A stretch of DNA of 10,780 nucleotides from Clostridiales bacterium (GCA_012512995.1 JAAZDA010000245.1:1-10780), one strand, 5' to 3'. Numbered from the stretch's first letter, positions 1-5,500 are shown. Numbers and translations are program-made. Notes: generated by a model from the sequence alone, not told the origin.

Positions 1-39
1 AATAAACACTATGCGAATAATAATGCTTTCACTGTTTAG

Positions 40-58
40 TTGTTAAATATAATAACAA
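40..58. repeat. Small AT-rich dyad near the window's left edge
   Basis: TTGTTA at 40-45 is mirrored by TAACAA at 53-58 with a 7-nt AT spacer. It could be an operator or a weak hairpin for an element to the left of the window. Nothing else recognisable lies in bases 1-90. Confidence 0.2.
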
Positions 59-90
59 TTAAGCACAAAACTACATGTGAGAATAAAGCT

Positions 91-128
91 GGAATAATTA
101 ATCATATTTGGGCTTAAGCAATTATTCC
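91..128 (-). terminator. Weak hairpin straddling the stop codon of the PBECR4 gene
   Basis: GGAATAATT (91-99) and AATTATTCC (120-128) are perfect 9-nt complements around a 20-nt loop. The minus-strand stop codon TAA (124-122) lies inside one arm. The stem is AT-rich and no clear T-run follows on either strand, so it is at best a weak 3' end or RNA-stability structure. Confidence 0.25.
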
Positions 129-769
129 AAACCATAAACCTCATTTAAAAGTTTATCAGACATTAGTTCCCGTACTGCTTCCGGAATTGCGCAAATAGAA
201 CAACTGGGTTCACAGAATAGAAGATTATTATATTTCTTCTGATCATTTGGCTTAGATAGTATGCATGTCACTGAGTAGGCAGATTCGCTTTTTGAAAAGC
301 AGTCCTCATCGCGTAATGATTCGGCTAGAAAAGTTTCGTTCAATATGTCCCACTGTTCATTTCGGGGTTGATCAAAACATATTGAAAACCGCAAATCAGT
401 TGTGCCGAATTTATAAGACCTTGATTTAGTTGTGATTTTTTCCAACATAAAACACTCAGATCCTGCTAAAGTTGCAATATCGCAGATGTGCTTAATCTTT
501 TTGCAACACAATTCATAAGGGTGGTCTGAAGAAAATGATATTTGGTTCACTGAAAGCTGGTTTCGAATCGCTTTGCGAAAGAATTCAGATGCCGGAAGAG
601 GTGATATAACACCAGTAAGGTGCTTAAAATTTTGTGCCTTAAATATAACCTCAATAAATCTGCCATCAAAAACATAAAGAAATTTTCGGCCAACTAATTC
701 ATTTTTGTAGATCTTTGCCGCTGACTGAATAGTAGCGACGATGTGAAGACGGTCCTGACTAAAACGCAT
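122..769 (-). CDS. PBECR4-domain protein, predicted nuclease-type toxin
   Basis: A 215-residue protein that I recognise as PBECR4, one of the barnase/EndoU/colicin/RelE-like (BECR) nuclease-fold families found on phages and mobile elements. The family signature fills the N-terminal third: an AxxIYKNELVGRKFLYVF-type segment (residues 18-34), IEVIFK (39-44), then NFKHLTGV (47-54) followed by an aromatic SEFF (61-64). The latter half is less conserved and holds several cysteines. No signal peptide or membrane segment is visible. I start at the ATG at 769 because AAAGGA (785-780) lies 10 nt upstream; an in-frame ATG at 811 falls in the loop of a terminator-like hairpin and has no ribosome site. 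Upstream on the same strand is a structured RNA ending in that hairpin, which suggests an RNA-controlled toxin. RNase activity is inferred from the fold family; catalytic residues were not assigned. Confidence 0.72.
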   Translation of the reverse strand: MRFSQDRLHIVATIQSAAKIYKNELVGRKFLYVFDGRFIEVIFKAQNFKHLTGVISPLPASEFFRKAIRNQLSVNQISFSSDHPYELCCKKIKHICDIATLAGSECFMLEKITTKSRSYKFGTTDLRFSICFDQPRNEQWDILNETFLAESLRDEDCFSKSESAYSVTCILSKPNDQKKYNNLLFCEPSCSICAIPEAVRELMSDKLLNEVYGLE

Positions 770-779
770 AATCAAATTA

Positions 780-785
780 TCCTTT
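780..785 (-). promoter_or_regulatory. Ribosome binding site deciding the PBECR4 start
   Basis: On the minus strand AAAGGA is followed 10 nt later by ATG (769). A TTG two codons upstream (775-773) is a closer-spaced alternative. The site begins immediately after the T-rich tail of the hairpin at 795-829, so only transcripts passing that hairpin can express the protein. Confidence 0.6.
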
Positions 786-794
786 AGAAAATGT

Positions 795-829
795 AAACGC
801 TGGGTTATCATGATGGTAACCCAGCGTTT
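795..829 (-). terminator. Terminator-like hairpin between the structured RNA and the PBECR4 gene
   Basis: Perfect 13-bp stem: AAACGCTGGGTTA (795-807) and TAACCCAGCGTTT (817-829) with a 9-nt loop. On the minus strand an A-run precedes the stem and GTTTACATTTTC follows it, giving an imperfect T-tract just before the ribosome binding site. The short T-run on the plus side (827-830) makes it possibly bidirectional. The placement suits partial termination that gives much RNA and little mRNA. Confidence 0.55.
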
Positions 830-830
830 T

Positions 831-919
831 GGGACTTAGTAACACGGTTTTATGCTGGCTGTCAGCCGCGATATCCTTCCGGATATCTATACGTCGCCGG
901 AATAATTAAGTCCCCGGCG
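831..919 (-). repeat. RNA module 3 (proximal to the PBECR4 gene)
   Basis: On the minus strand CGCCGG (919-914) pairs with CCGGCG (900-895). The 13-nt loop between them contains GGACTTA (913-907), which complements TAAGTCC (838-832) downstream, so the two helices interlock as a possible pseudoknot. Between them is the hairpin CGU (893-891), AUA bulge (890-888), GATATCC-GGAA-GGATATC (887-870), GCG (869-867). A small GGCT-gac-AGCC hairpin (867-857) follows. Confidence 0.55.
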
Positions 920-937
920 CGGACTCACCATTTCTCC

Positions 938-998
938 CAGGTGTGGGCGCGATGCCCTTCCGAGCATCTATGCGTTCTGGCTTGTTTACCTGTACCAG
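938..998 (-). repeat. RNA module 2, same architecture as module 3
   Basis: On the minus strand CTGG (998-995) pairs with CCAG (980-977). The loop holds CAGGT (992-988), complementary to ACCTG (942-938) downstream. The hairpin is CGC (974-972), AUA bulge (971-969), GATGCTC-GGAA-GGGCATC (968-951), GCG (950-948). Relative to module 3, two A-T/T-A pairs are G-C/C-G, one C-G is U.G, and U.G in the basal helix is C-G. Confidence 0.55.
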
Positions 999-1029
999 AC
1001 ACAGTACAGCTTATACGTGCCGCTACACG
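990..1029 (-). repeat. Degenerate first copy of the RNA module
   Basis: The 7-mer ACGTATA (1018-1012) is identical to the one in module 3. It follows a small CCG/CGG stem and precedes a 6-bp hairpin CTGTAC (1009-1004) with GTACAG (995-990). It lacks the GGAA loop. Its hairpin overlaps the CTGG and CAGGT strands of module 2, so the two folds exclude each other. Confidence 0.35.
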
Positions 1030-1051
1030 GAATCATTTCTGATTCAACTTC

Positions 1052-1080
1052 ATACTAGCAGAAAGCGAGATTGAATTCAA
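1052..1080 (-). promoter_or_regulatory. Promoter of the structured RNA / PBECR4 unit
   Basis: On the minus strand TTGAAT (1080-1075), a 17-bp spacer, and an extended -10 TGC-TAGTAT (1060-1052). The predicted start, about seven bases past the -10, falls at the first base of the GNRA-capped hairpin (1045). Confidence 0.55.
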
Positions 1081-1201
1081 TTGGATCCCGTGGTTTTATG
1101 ACAATAATCTAAGAACCTATCGCTTTTATATAACTTATGCCATCCCATGAAGAAATTTCCCTCATATTTTCGTTACCTTTATGTATATTTAAGGTTACGC
1201 G

Positions 1202-1224
1202 CATATTATTCAAGTAATAATATG
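1202..1224. repeat. Dyad just upstream of the membrane-protein gene
   Basis: CATATTATT (1202-1210) and AATAATATG (1216-1224) form a perfect 9-bp dyad with a 5-nt centre. It can extend by four more pairs (GCGC side, one G.U) with a bulged G at 1225. It ends five bases before the weak Shine-Dalgarno at 1235. It may be an operator or a 5'-UTR hairpin affecting translation. No convincing promoter was found in 1081-1201, which otherwise shows nothing I can name. Confidence 0.35.
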
Positions 1225-1246
1225 GCGTGCAGTGGGTGACGTAAAT

Positions 1247-4063
1247 ATGAAAATGAGTAAGTCAAATGCACAGATCAAGAGTAATTCAAACGCACAGGGT
1301 AACACGAATTCAGAAGTATTCAGGAATAGGCTAAACAAACCAACTGACGATGAACCAAATGCATCACACAGGCTCAACCGTCATCGCACGATTCTTAAAA
1401 TCATATTTCTCATCGACATTCTCCTGTTCGTGACGGCAATCGTTTTCAGCCACAGACACCCGGAGGAAACAATAATCGACGCGCGGCAGGTCATCGTCGC
1501 GCTGCCTGAGCAGCAGTCATATGTCACGCTTCCTGATTCCGCGGACGGCGCCATCACCATATCGAGCACAGACCCATACACGGACACGCTGACGCTGATC
1601 GGACCGGCGGACATGAAAGTCGCACCGGGAAAATATGTTTTGCATCTCGAGTATTCCTGCGCATCGCCGGGAACAATCGTCGAAATCGGCATCAACGACA
1701 AACTGAATTCTGACAATTCTGTAGGCAAATATGAGGCTCCCGTGACGCTCGATCCGTCTGACTCGGCGGTCGACATACCAATCAAAGTATCCGATGTCGG
1801 AAACTTCGAGATCCGCGTCACTTACAACGGCGGCGACGTGACGCTGCTTCTGGGATACGGTTTCTCCGGGGACCTGAAATTCCACATAGACCGCATCCTC
1901 GGGATCGCTGACTGGATGCGCAATGCCACATGGCTCGAACCGGTGGAGCGGATAAGCTCGATTTCAAATGAAGGAAAGGGCTACCCGTGGGGCGTGTTTT
2001 ATCCTCAGCTCTTTTTGTATCTTCCTGCGCTTGCCGTCAGACTCGGCTGCTCGATCGAATTCAGCTACCAGATGTTCATCCTGTTCGTCAATTGCTCGAC
2101 AGCCATAATCGCATATTACTCGTTTTCGCGGATGACTGTGGCAATTTCAACGGACAAGTCCTCAACCGCAAAAACATCGCTAAAATCATCTGACCACGTC
2201 ACAGCAACCACAGAATCCTCGACTGAATCGTCTTATGATTCATCATCAGCGAAATCGTCAAGTGTTGTGACTTCGGTGCTTAAGTTAAGTGACGTAAGAA
2301 TCGGCATTTTCGCCAGCATCCTCTACACATTCTCGATATACCGCATGGTCAACCTGTACTCGCGCGGCGCGCTCGGCGAAATCCTGGCGATGACGTTCCT
2401 GCCGCTGCTGTTCTATTCGCTGACGGAGGTGGTCTACCGGGACAGGAGCAAGTGGCCGCTTCTTGCCGTCGCAATGAGCGGTATCATTCAAAGCCATATT
2501 CTGACGACGACCATGTGCTGCGTCTTCGGCTTACTCTTCATTATTCCCGGACTGCCAAAACTCTTCAGGGAGAGAGACAGAATGTTTTGCCTGATCAAAA
2601 CAATTGTCGTCACGCTTCTCATTAACCTGTGGACACTTGTGCCGCTCGTGAAATGCATGTCGCTGCCCATAAAGGCGCTGACTGAGAGCGACAAAATGAA
2701 CATTGCCATCAACGGCCGCAATCTCATCAACAGCGACGCCTCGGCGGAAATGATGCTGGGCAGGCTCCTAAATTCGACGGGCGGCGTCATCACTGATAAA
2801 TGGCATTATTCTTCCGAACTCAGAGTCCTCAACACCCAGCTCGTGTATCGCCTTGCGATGGCACTCTTTCCGGATAACTGGCATTACGCGAGAGTCTTTT
2901 CGGTGGCTGTTTTCTTAATGATCCTGATCCTGTCAGCTCTGCTCCTCGTAAAGGCGGCAAAACTCGGAACTGCCGGCCTCTGGTGGTGCGCAGCAGTAGC
3001 TTTGCCTGTTGGCCAGTGGTACGGCTGGAACGTGATCTACAACTCATACTACATTCCGCACATCGCCATATCCATGGTGTCAGTCGCGCTGATAATTGCA
3101 TATTCAAGATCAGCGAAAAGTCAGACAACCGTGCAGCAAGAGAGTCAGACAGCTCCGGTGCTGCTGAGTCAAACAGCCGTTCAACAGCAGAGACAGCTGC
3201 TGAGCCTGAGGGGCATAGCCGGTGTCCTGGGCGTATGTGCGGGTTTTGCCTCGCTATATATGCTCTACAAAATAATAGGGAATAGGAGATCTGAATTAAG
3301 TCAGCGTTTTCTTTTCCTGTTTATTGGCATTTCGATAATAATATGCCTGATTGTGTACAGCCAGATTTCAATTTACAACTGCTCTTATTGGATTCCACTC
3401 CTACCATTTGTCATACTCGCACTCATAATGGGAGTGGAAGACTGGATCAGCGAGAAAAAGCCAGAAATGGGAGTGGAAGATTGGCTCTACGGGAAAAAGA
3501 CAGGCGGTGATGTAACAGAGAATCATGTGAGTGCCACGGACAAGATTCAAACATTCATGTTCGGCAATCTTCAAACAATTATCTTTGCTGTCATCACAAC
3601 AGTATTTTTTATTTGCAGCATCGCGACCATGCAAAACCCATATATCTCGTGGGTTCCGAATGACCTGACGATCCAGAATGTGTCAGATTGGCTCGTGGAG
3701 AATGGCTACACACAGGGCTGCGCGACATTCTGGAACAGTGACGTGCTCACTGAGCTTTCAGATGGCAGAATCGAGATGTGGACAGTGAACGAAATGAACG
3801 AACTCGACACGAATCAGTGGCTGCAGGAAACCAGCCACGACACACAAATGCCGGAGGGAGAGTTTTTCATAATCACAACACCGGACGAATACACTCAGAA
3901 CGCGGAAACATGGAAACTTCCGGCGCTCACGGACTACCTCGTATACGGCGACGACAACTATTTTTCTTTGTTTTCGACAGCGTGGAAGAATACATGGGGA
4001 TGTGAAGGATCGAGGCAAAGGAGCACACGAGGCAAGACCTTTTTGCATGGAAAAACAAGATAA
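1247..4063 (+). CDS. Polytopic GT-C-like membrane protein (6-pyruvoyl-tetrahydropterin-synthase-related type), C-terminus frameshifted
   Basis: A 938-residue membrane protein with about 14 hydrophobic segments. It has an N-terminal cytoplasmic tail, TM1 (about 49-67), an external beta-rich domain (about 75-210), then a multi-TM core. Family hallmarks are HIDRILGIADWM (213-224), GYPWGVFYPQLFLYLPA (245-261), SRGALGEILAMTFLPLLF (372-389) and QSHILT (415-420), plus a C-terminal external ATFWNSDVLTELSDGRIE block (826-843). Such proteins are thought to be polyprenol-phosphate-dependent glycosyltransferases or transporters for surface polymers; the substrate is unknown. The start is ATG 1247, seven bases after GGTGA (1235-1239), in preference to the in-frame GTG at 1232. 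The last about 30 residues (after NYF at 904-906) look wrong: the -1 frame gives FFVFDSVEEYMGM and stops at 4005, so a T appears lost from the T5 run at 3961-3965. The gene is richer in GC than its neighbours. Confidence 0.75.
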   Translation: MKMSKSNAQIKSNSNAQGNTNSEVFRNRLNKPTDDEPNASHRLNRHRTILKIIFLIDILLFVTAIVFSHRHPEETIIDARQVIVALPEQQSYVTLPDSADGAITISSTDPYTDTLTLIGPADMKVAPGKYVLHLEYSCASPGTIVEIGINDKLNSDNSVGKYEAPVTLDPSDSAVDIPIKVSDVGNFEIRVTYNGGDVTLLLGYGFSGDLKFHIDRILGIADWMRNATWLEPVERISSISNEGKGYPWGVFYPQLFLYLPALAVRLGCSIEFSYQMFILFVNCSTAIIAYYSFSRMTVAISTDKSSTAKTSLKSSDHVTATTESSTESSYDSSSAKSSSVVTSVLKLSDVRIGIFASILYTFSIYRMVNLYSRGALGEILAMTFLPLLFYSLTEVVYRDRSKWPLLAVAMSGIIQSHILTTTMCCVFGLLFIIPGLPKLFRERDRMFCLIKTIVVTLLINLWTLVPLVKCMSLPIKALTESDKMNIAINGRNLINSDASAEMMLGRLLNSTGGVITDKWHYSSELRVLNTQLVYRLAMALFPDNWHYARVFSVAVFLMILILSALLLVKAAKLGTAGLWWCAAVALPVGQWYGWNVIYNSYYIPHIAISMVSVALIIAYSRSAKSQTTVQQESQTAPVLLSQTAVQQQRQLLSLRGIAGVLGVCAGFASLYMLYKIIGNRRSELSQRFLFLFIGISIIICLIVYSQISIYNCSYWIPLLPFVILALIMGVEDWISEKKPEMGVEDWLYGKKTGGDVTENHVSATDKIQTFMFGNLQTIIFAVITTVFFICSIATMQNPYISWVPNDLTIQNVSDWLVENGYTQGCATFWNSDVLTELSDGRIEMWTVNEMNELDTNQWLQETSHDTQMPEGEFFIITTPDEYTQNAETWKLPALTDYLVYGDDNYFSLFSTAWKNTWGCEGSRQRSTRGKTFLHGKTR
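2147..2281 (+). repeat. Ser/Thr-rich low-complexity insert in the membrane protein
   Basis: Residues 301-345 are almost entirely Ser, Thr, Lys, Ala and Asp, with runs such as SSTESSYDSSSAKSSS. They sit in a loop between two membrane segments, where members of this family normally have a short connector. The reading frame stays open, so it looks like an in-frame expansion. Confidence 0.6.
3119..3190 (+). repeat. Three in-frame 24-bp tandem repeats (SQTxxxxx) in the membrane protein
   Basis: Three consecutive 24-nt units encode SQTTVQQE, SQTAPVLL and SQTAVQQQ (residues 625-648), each opening with AGT-CA(G/A)-ACA. The repeat lies in a hydrophilic loop between predicted membrane helices. Confidence 0.65.
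3428..3505 (+). repeat. 39-bp direct duplication (MGVEDW repeat) in the membrane protein
   Basis: Two adjacent 39-nt units (3428-3466 and 3467-3505) encode MGVEDWISEKKPE and MGVEDWLYGKKTG. The first 20 nt are identical apart from one C/T difference, pointing to a fairly recent tandem duplication. Confidence 0.7.
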
Positions 4064-4091
4064 ATGCGAAAGAGAGATCTTCATCACAATA

Positions 4092-4106
4092 TTTCAAAAA
4101 ATGAGA
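4092..4106. promoter_or_regulatory. Imperfect copy of the TCTCAA/TTGAGA dyad
   Basis: TTTCAAAAAATGAGA matches 12 of 15 positions of the perfect dyad TCTCAAATATTGAGA at 4164-4178. A half-site, TCTCAAAA, also occurs from 4129. They may be operator sites for the downstream XRE-type regulator. Confidence 0.25.
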
Positions 4107-4143
4107 CATGAGTATAAAATATGCTATTTCTCAAAAGAATTAT

Positions 4144-4165
4144 GACTAAATAATATAATTTAGTC
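4144..4165. promoter_or_regulatory. 8-6-8 dyad overlapping a TATAAT box
   Basis: GACTAAAT and ATTTAGTC are perfect 8-bp complements around a 6-bp AT centre. The sequence TATAAT (4154-4159) lies across the centre, so a protein bound here would cover a -10 element. No good -35 hexamer was found at the right distance. It is a likely autoregulatory operator for the XRE-ImmA-PIN operon. Confidence 0.45.
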
Positions 4166-4178
4166 TCAAATATTGAGA
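4164..4178. promoter_or_regulatory. Perfect 15-bp dyad TCTCAA-ATA-TTGAGA
   Basis: The arms are perfect 6-bp complements with a 3-bp centre. It overlaps the end of the 8-6-8 dyad by two bases. It is a typical size for an XRE-dimer operator. Confidence 0.4.
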
Positions 4179-4196
4179 GATGCATATATAAATTGC

Positions 4197-4218
4197 TCAA
4201 TTGTTATGATACAATTGA
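4197..4218. promoter_or_regulatory. Second 8-6-8 dyad, centred on TATGAT
   Basis: TCAATTGT and ACAATTGA are perfect 8-bp complements around TATGAT (4205-4210), itself -10-like. The geometry is identical to the dyad at 4144-4165 and the centres are 53 bp apart, close to five helical turns. The half-site sequences differ. It ends 10 nt before the Shine-Dalgarno of the regulator. Confidence 0.45.
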
Positions 4219-4240
4219 TTCAAAGAAAGAGGTGAGCAGA

Positions 4241-4609
4241 ATGACAAAGTTCATGAGTAATGTGAATAAGTATTTGTCAGAAATGAAGATCAAACAATCA
4301 TATATCAGTATGGTTTCCGGTATAGATAAGAATAAACTATCCCGCTTATTGACAGGTGTACAGGAAGAAAATGGAACAGACATTGAAAAACTGGCCGGGG
4401 CATTAGGAAAGAATCCCGGCTTCTTTCTGGAAGATTCTTTTTCCATACCTGAAATAAGTACTTATTCGTCTCATAAAATTGCATTTTATGCAGGAGAACC
4501 ATCACAGGAACAGGAAAAGATCGCGGCTGAGCTAATGGAGCTGATGGAGAATATTGATGAAGTCATCAGCGCAAGAAGCCGTCTTGGAATCATTAATGTT
4601 AACAGGTAG
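4241..4609 (+). CDS. Small XRE-family (HTH) transcriptional regulator
   Basis: A 122-residue protein. Residues about 5-58 form a Cro/C1-type helix-turn-helix: KYLSEMKIKQSYISMVSG contains helices 1-2, and the following DKNKLSRLLTG is the recognition helix region, ending in IEKLAGALGKNPGFFL. The C-terminal half is acidic (QEQEKIAAELMELMENIDEVI) and probably helical, perhaps for dimerisation or peptidase recognition. I start at ATG 4241 because AGAGGTGA (4228-4235) is five bases upstream; the in-frame TTG-initiated extension from 4193 runs through an operator-like dyad. It is the first gene of an operon with the ImmA/IrrE peptidase and a PIN-like protein. By analogy with ImmR/ImmA and DdrO/IrrE pairs it probably represses the operon from the dyads upstream and is inactivated by the peptidase; this is inferred. 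Confidence 0.8.
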   Translation: MTKFMSNVNKYLSEMKIKQSYISMVSGIDKNKLSRLLTGVQEENGTDIEKLAGALGKNPGFFLEDSFSIPEISTYSSHKIAFYAGEPSQEQEKIAAELMELMENIDEVISARSRLGIINVNR

Positions 4610-4629
4610 ACTATGCCTGCCTGTTAACA
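4597..4629 (+). terminator. Intercistronic hairpin over the XRE stop codon
   Basis: TGTTAACAGG (4597-4606) and CCTGTTAACA (4620-4629) are perfect complements. With one G.U and two more pairs the stem reaches 13 bp around a 7-nt loop (4610-4616). The XRE stop TAG (4607-4609) is in the stem. No T-run follows, so it is more likely an attenuating or mRNA-processing structure than a full terminator. It could lower expression of the peptidase and PIN genes relative to the repressor. Confidence 0.4.
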
Positions 4630-4693
4630 TACGAGATTGATGCTTCGCATGACCACGAGCTGTCATCATAAAGCGAATTCATGAGGATCAGAT

Positions 4694-5497
4694 ATGAACA
4701 CAGACAAACTTCGAATGATTATCGATTATAGCAAAGGACACAGAGAAGATATCAGTTCAATGATAAGGAAGTTTTGCGCTATTACGGGAATGGATTACGA
4801 CAATGATGTACTTAATATCCTTCAGATAGTCAGATCTTCATTCAGGGAAAGAGGATATCTTGTTTTTGAAATGCCATTTGCAGATGGCGAAATCGGAGCA
4901 TTGTGCTATAAGGGCGATGGGATGGGCTATGTGGTAATCAACACATCACTGCCAAGAGTTAACGCAAATTTTGCAATTACGCATGAAATCTACCATGTTT
5001 TCTTTCAGGAGAGCGAATTCGTATCAAAAATCGAGTTTTCGAACGATGATTATTATGATCACGAGGAAGAATACGCCGCAAATCTTATGGCGGGAATGAT
5101 GTTAATGCCTGAGATCAGCTTCAGAAGAATGTACAGAAGATTCAGTGAGGAATCAAAAGGAAATGAACTTGATACGATAATAAGACTTATGGCGTATTAC
5201 CAGGTGCCATATATGGCTGCTCTGGTCAGATGCTATGAACTGGACCTGCCGGCAAAACATACTATTCCTGAAGAGTTGCTCAGCATTACGAGAGCAGATG
5301 TTAAGGGCAAATTCAGAGAAATGTGGCTGGATGACAGCATACTGGAAGCTTCAAATAAAGATGACTATGAACTGATAGAATCGTTTGTTGAGAACAAGGG
5401 CAAAGAGTATATTAAAGATTCTTATATTAATGAACGAACACTGAAAAAAGCACTGCACAACATGCGAACCCTCCATGACAAGATAGAGGGGGAGTAA
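4694..5497 (+). CDS. ImmA/IrrE-family zinc metallopeptidase
   Basis: A 267-residue protein with the gluzincin signature of ImmA/IrrE (COG2856) peptidases: FAITHEIYHVFF holds HExxH at residues 97-101 (zinc ligands His97 and His101, catalytic Glu98). A downstream ExxAN-type motif, EYAANLMAGMMLMP (from Glu126), supplies the third ligand and the usual LMP. The N-terminal 60 residues and the C-terminal 110 residues are helical and not assignable. The start ATG has AGGA six bases upstream (4684-4687). It lies 84 bp after the XRE gene, and its stop is three bases before the PIN-like start, so the peptidase and PIN-like gene are translationally coupled. Relatives cleave a cognate HTH repressor after a stress or recombination signal; the expected substrate here is the upstream XRE protein, which is inference. 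Confidence 0.85.
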   Translation: MNTDKLRMIIDYSKGHREDISSMIRKFCAITGMDYDNDVLNILQIVRSSFRERGYLVFEMPFADGEIGALCYKGDGMGYVVINTSLPRVNANFAITHEIYHVFFQESEFVSKIEFSNDDYYDHEEEYAANLMAGMMLMPEISFRRMYRRFSEESKGNELDTIIRLMAYYQVPYMAALVRCYELDLPAKHTIPEELLSITRADVKGKFREMWLDDSILEASNKDDYELIESFVENKGKEYIKDSYINERTLKKALHNMRTLHDKIEGE

Positions 5498-5500
5498 GCC

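Larger units (their letters stand above)
795..1045 (-). ncRNA. Unassigned structured RNA made of tandem pseudoknot-like modules
   Basis: About 250 nt of GC-rich non-coding sequence amid AT-rich flanks. Read on the minus strand it starts with GAATCA-GAAA-TGATTC (1045-1030), a 6-bp hairpin with a GNRA loop. Two similar modules follow (998-938 and 919-831), preceded by a degenerate third. Each full module has a short CYGG/CCRG stem, a loop segment that can pair downstream (CAGGT with ACCTG; GGACTTA with TAAGTCC), and a hairpin with a CGY/GCG helix, a 5'-side AUA bulge, a 7-bp helix and a GGAA loop. Helices are preserved between modules by compensatory changes. GNRA loops and a U.G pair exist only on the minus strand, which sets the orientation. 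An extended -10 promoter places the start at about 1045, and a terminator hairpin closes it before the PBECR4 gene. It could be an RNA antitoxin or a riboswitch-like leader; I know no family that matches. Confidence 0.6.

Noticed and set aside
91..128. Strong terminator for the PBECR4 gene
   Set aside because: The stem is AT-rich with a 20-nt loop and no following T-run; it is kept only as a weak hairpin.
770..811. Longer PBECR4 start at ATG 811
   Set aside because: The codon lies in the loop of the 13-bp hairpin and has no ribosome site, while ATG 769 has AAAGGA upstream.
831..914. 84-nt plus-strand segment closed by GGGACTTA/TAAGTCCC, resembling a tRNA acceptor stem
   Set aside because: There is no T-arm GGTTCGA-type sequence before the 3' arm, no D-arm or anticodon arm, and the internal hairpin fits the minus-strand RNA module instead.
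122..1045. Retron interpretation of the structured RNA
   Set aside because: No reverse transcriptase gene is nearby, and the helices are modular repeats rather than one a1/a2-framed msr-msd.
1232..1246. GTG start for the membrane protein
   Set aside because: The GGTGA that would serve as ribosome site lies inside this extension, correctly spaced for ATG 1247.
1381..1885. Two minus-strand open frames opposite the membrane-protein gene
   Set aside because: They have no ribosome sites or recognisable domains, and the plus-strand protein is clearly coding; they are shadows of a GC-rich gene.
4193..4240. Upstream-extended XRE start
   Set aside because: The extension would be translated from an operator-like dyad without a ribosome site; ATG 4241 has AGAGGTGA five bases upstream.
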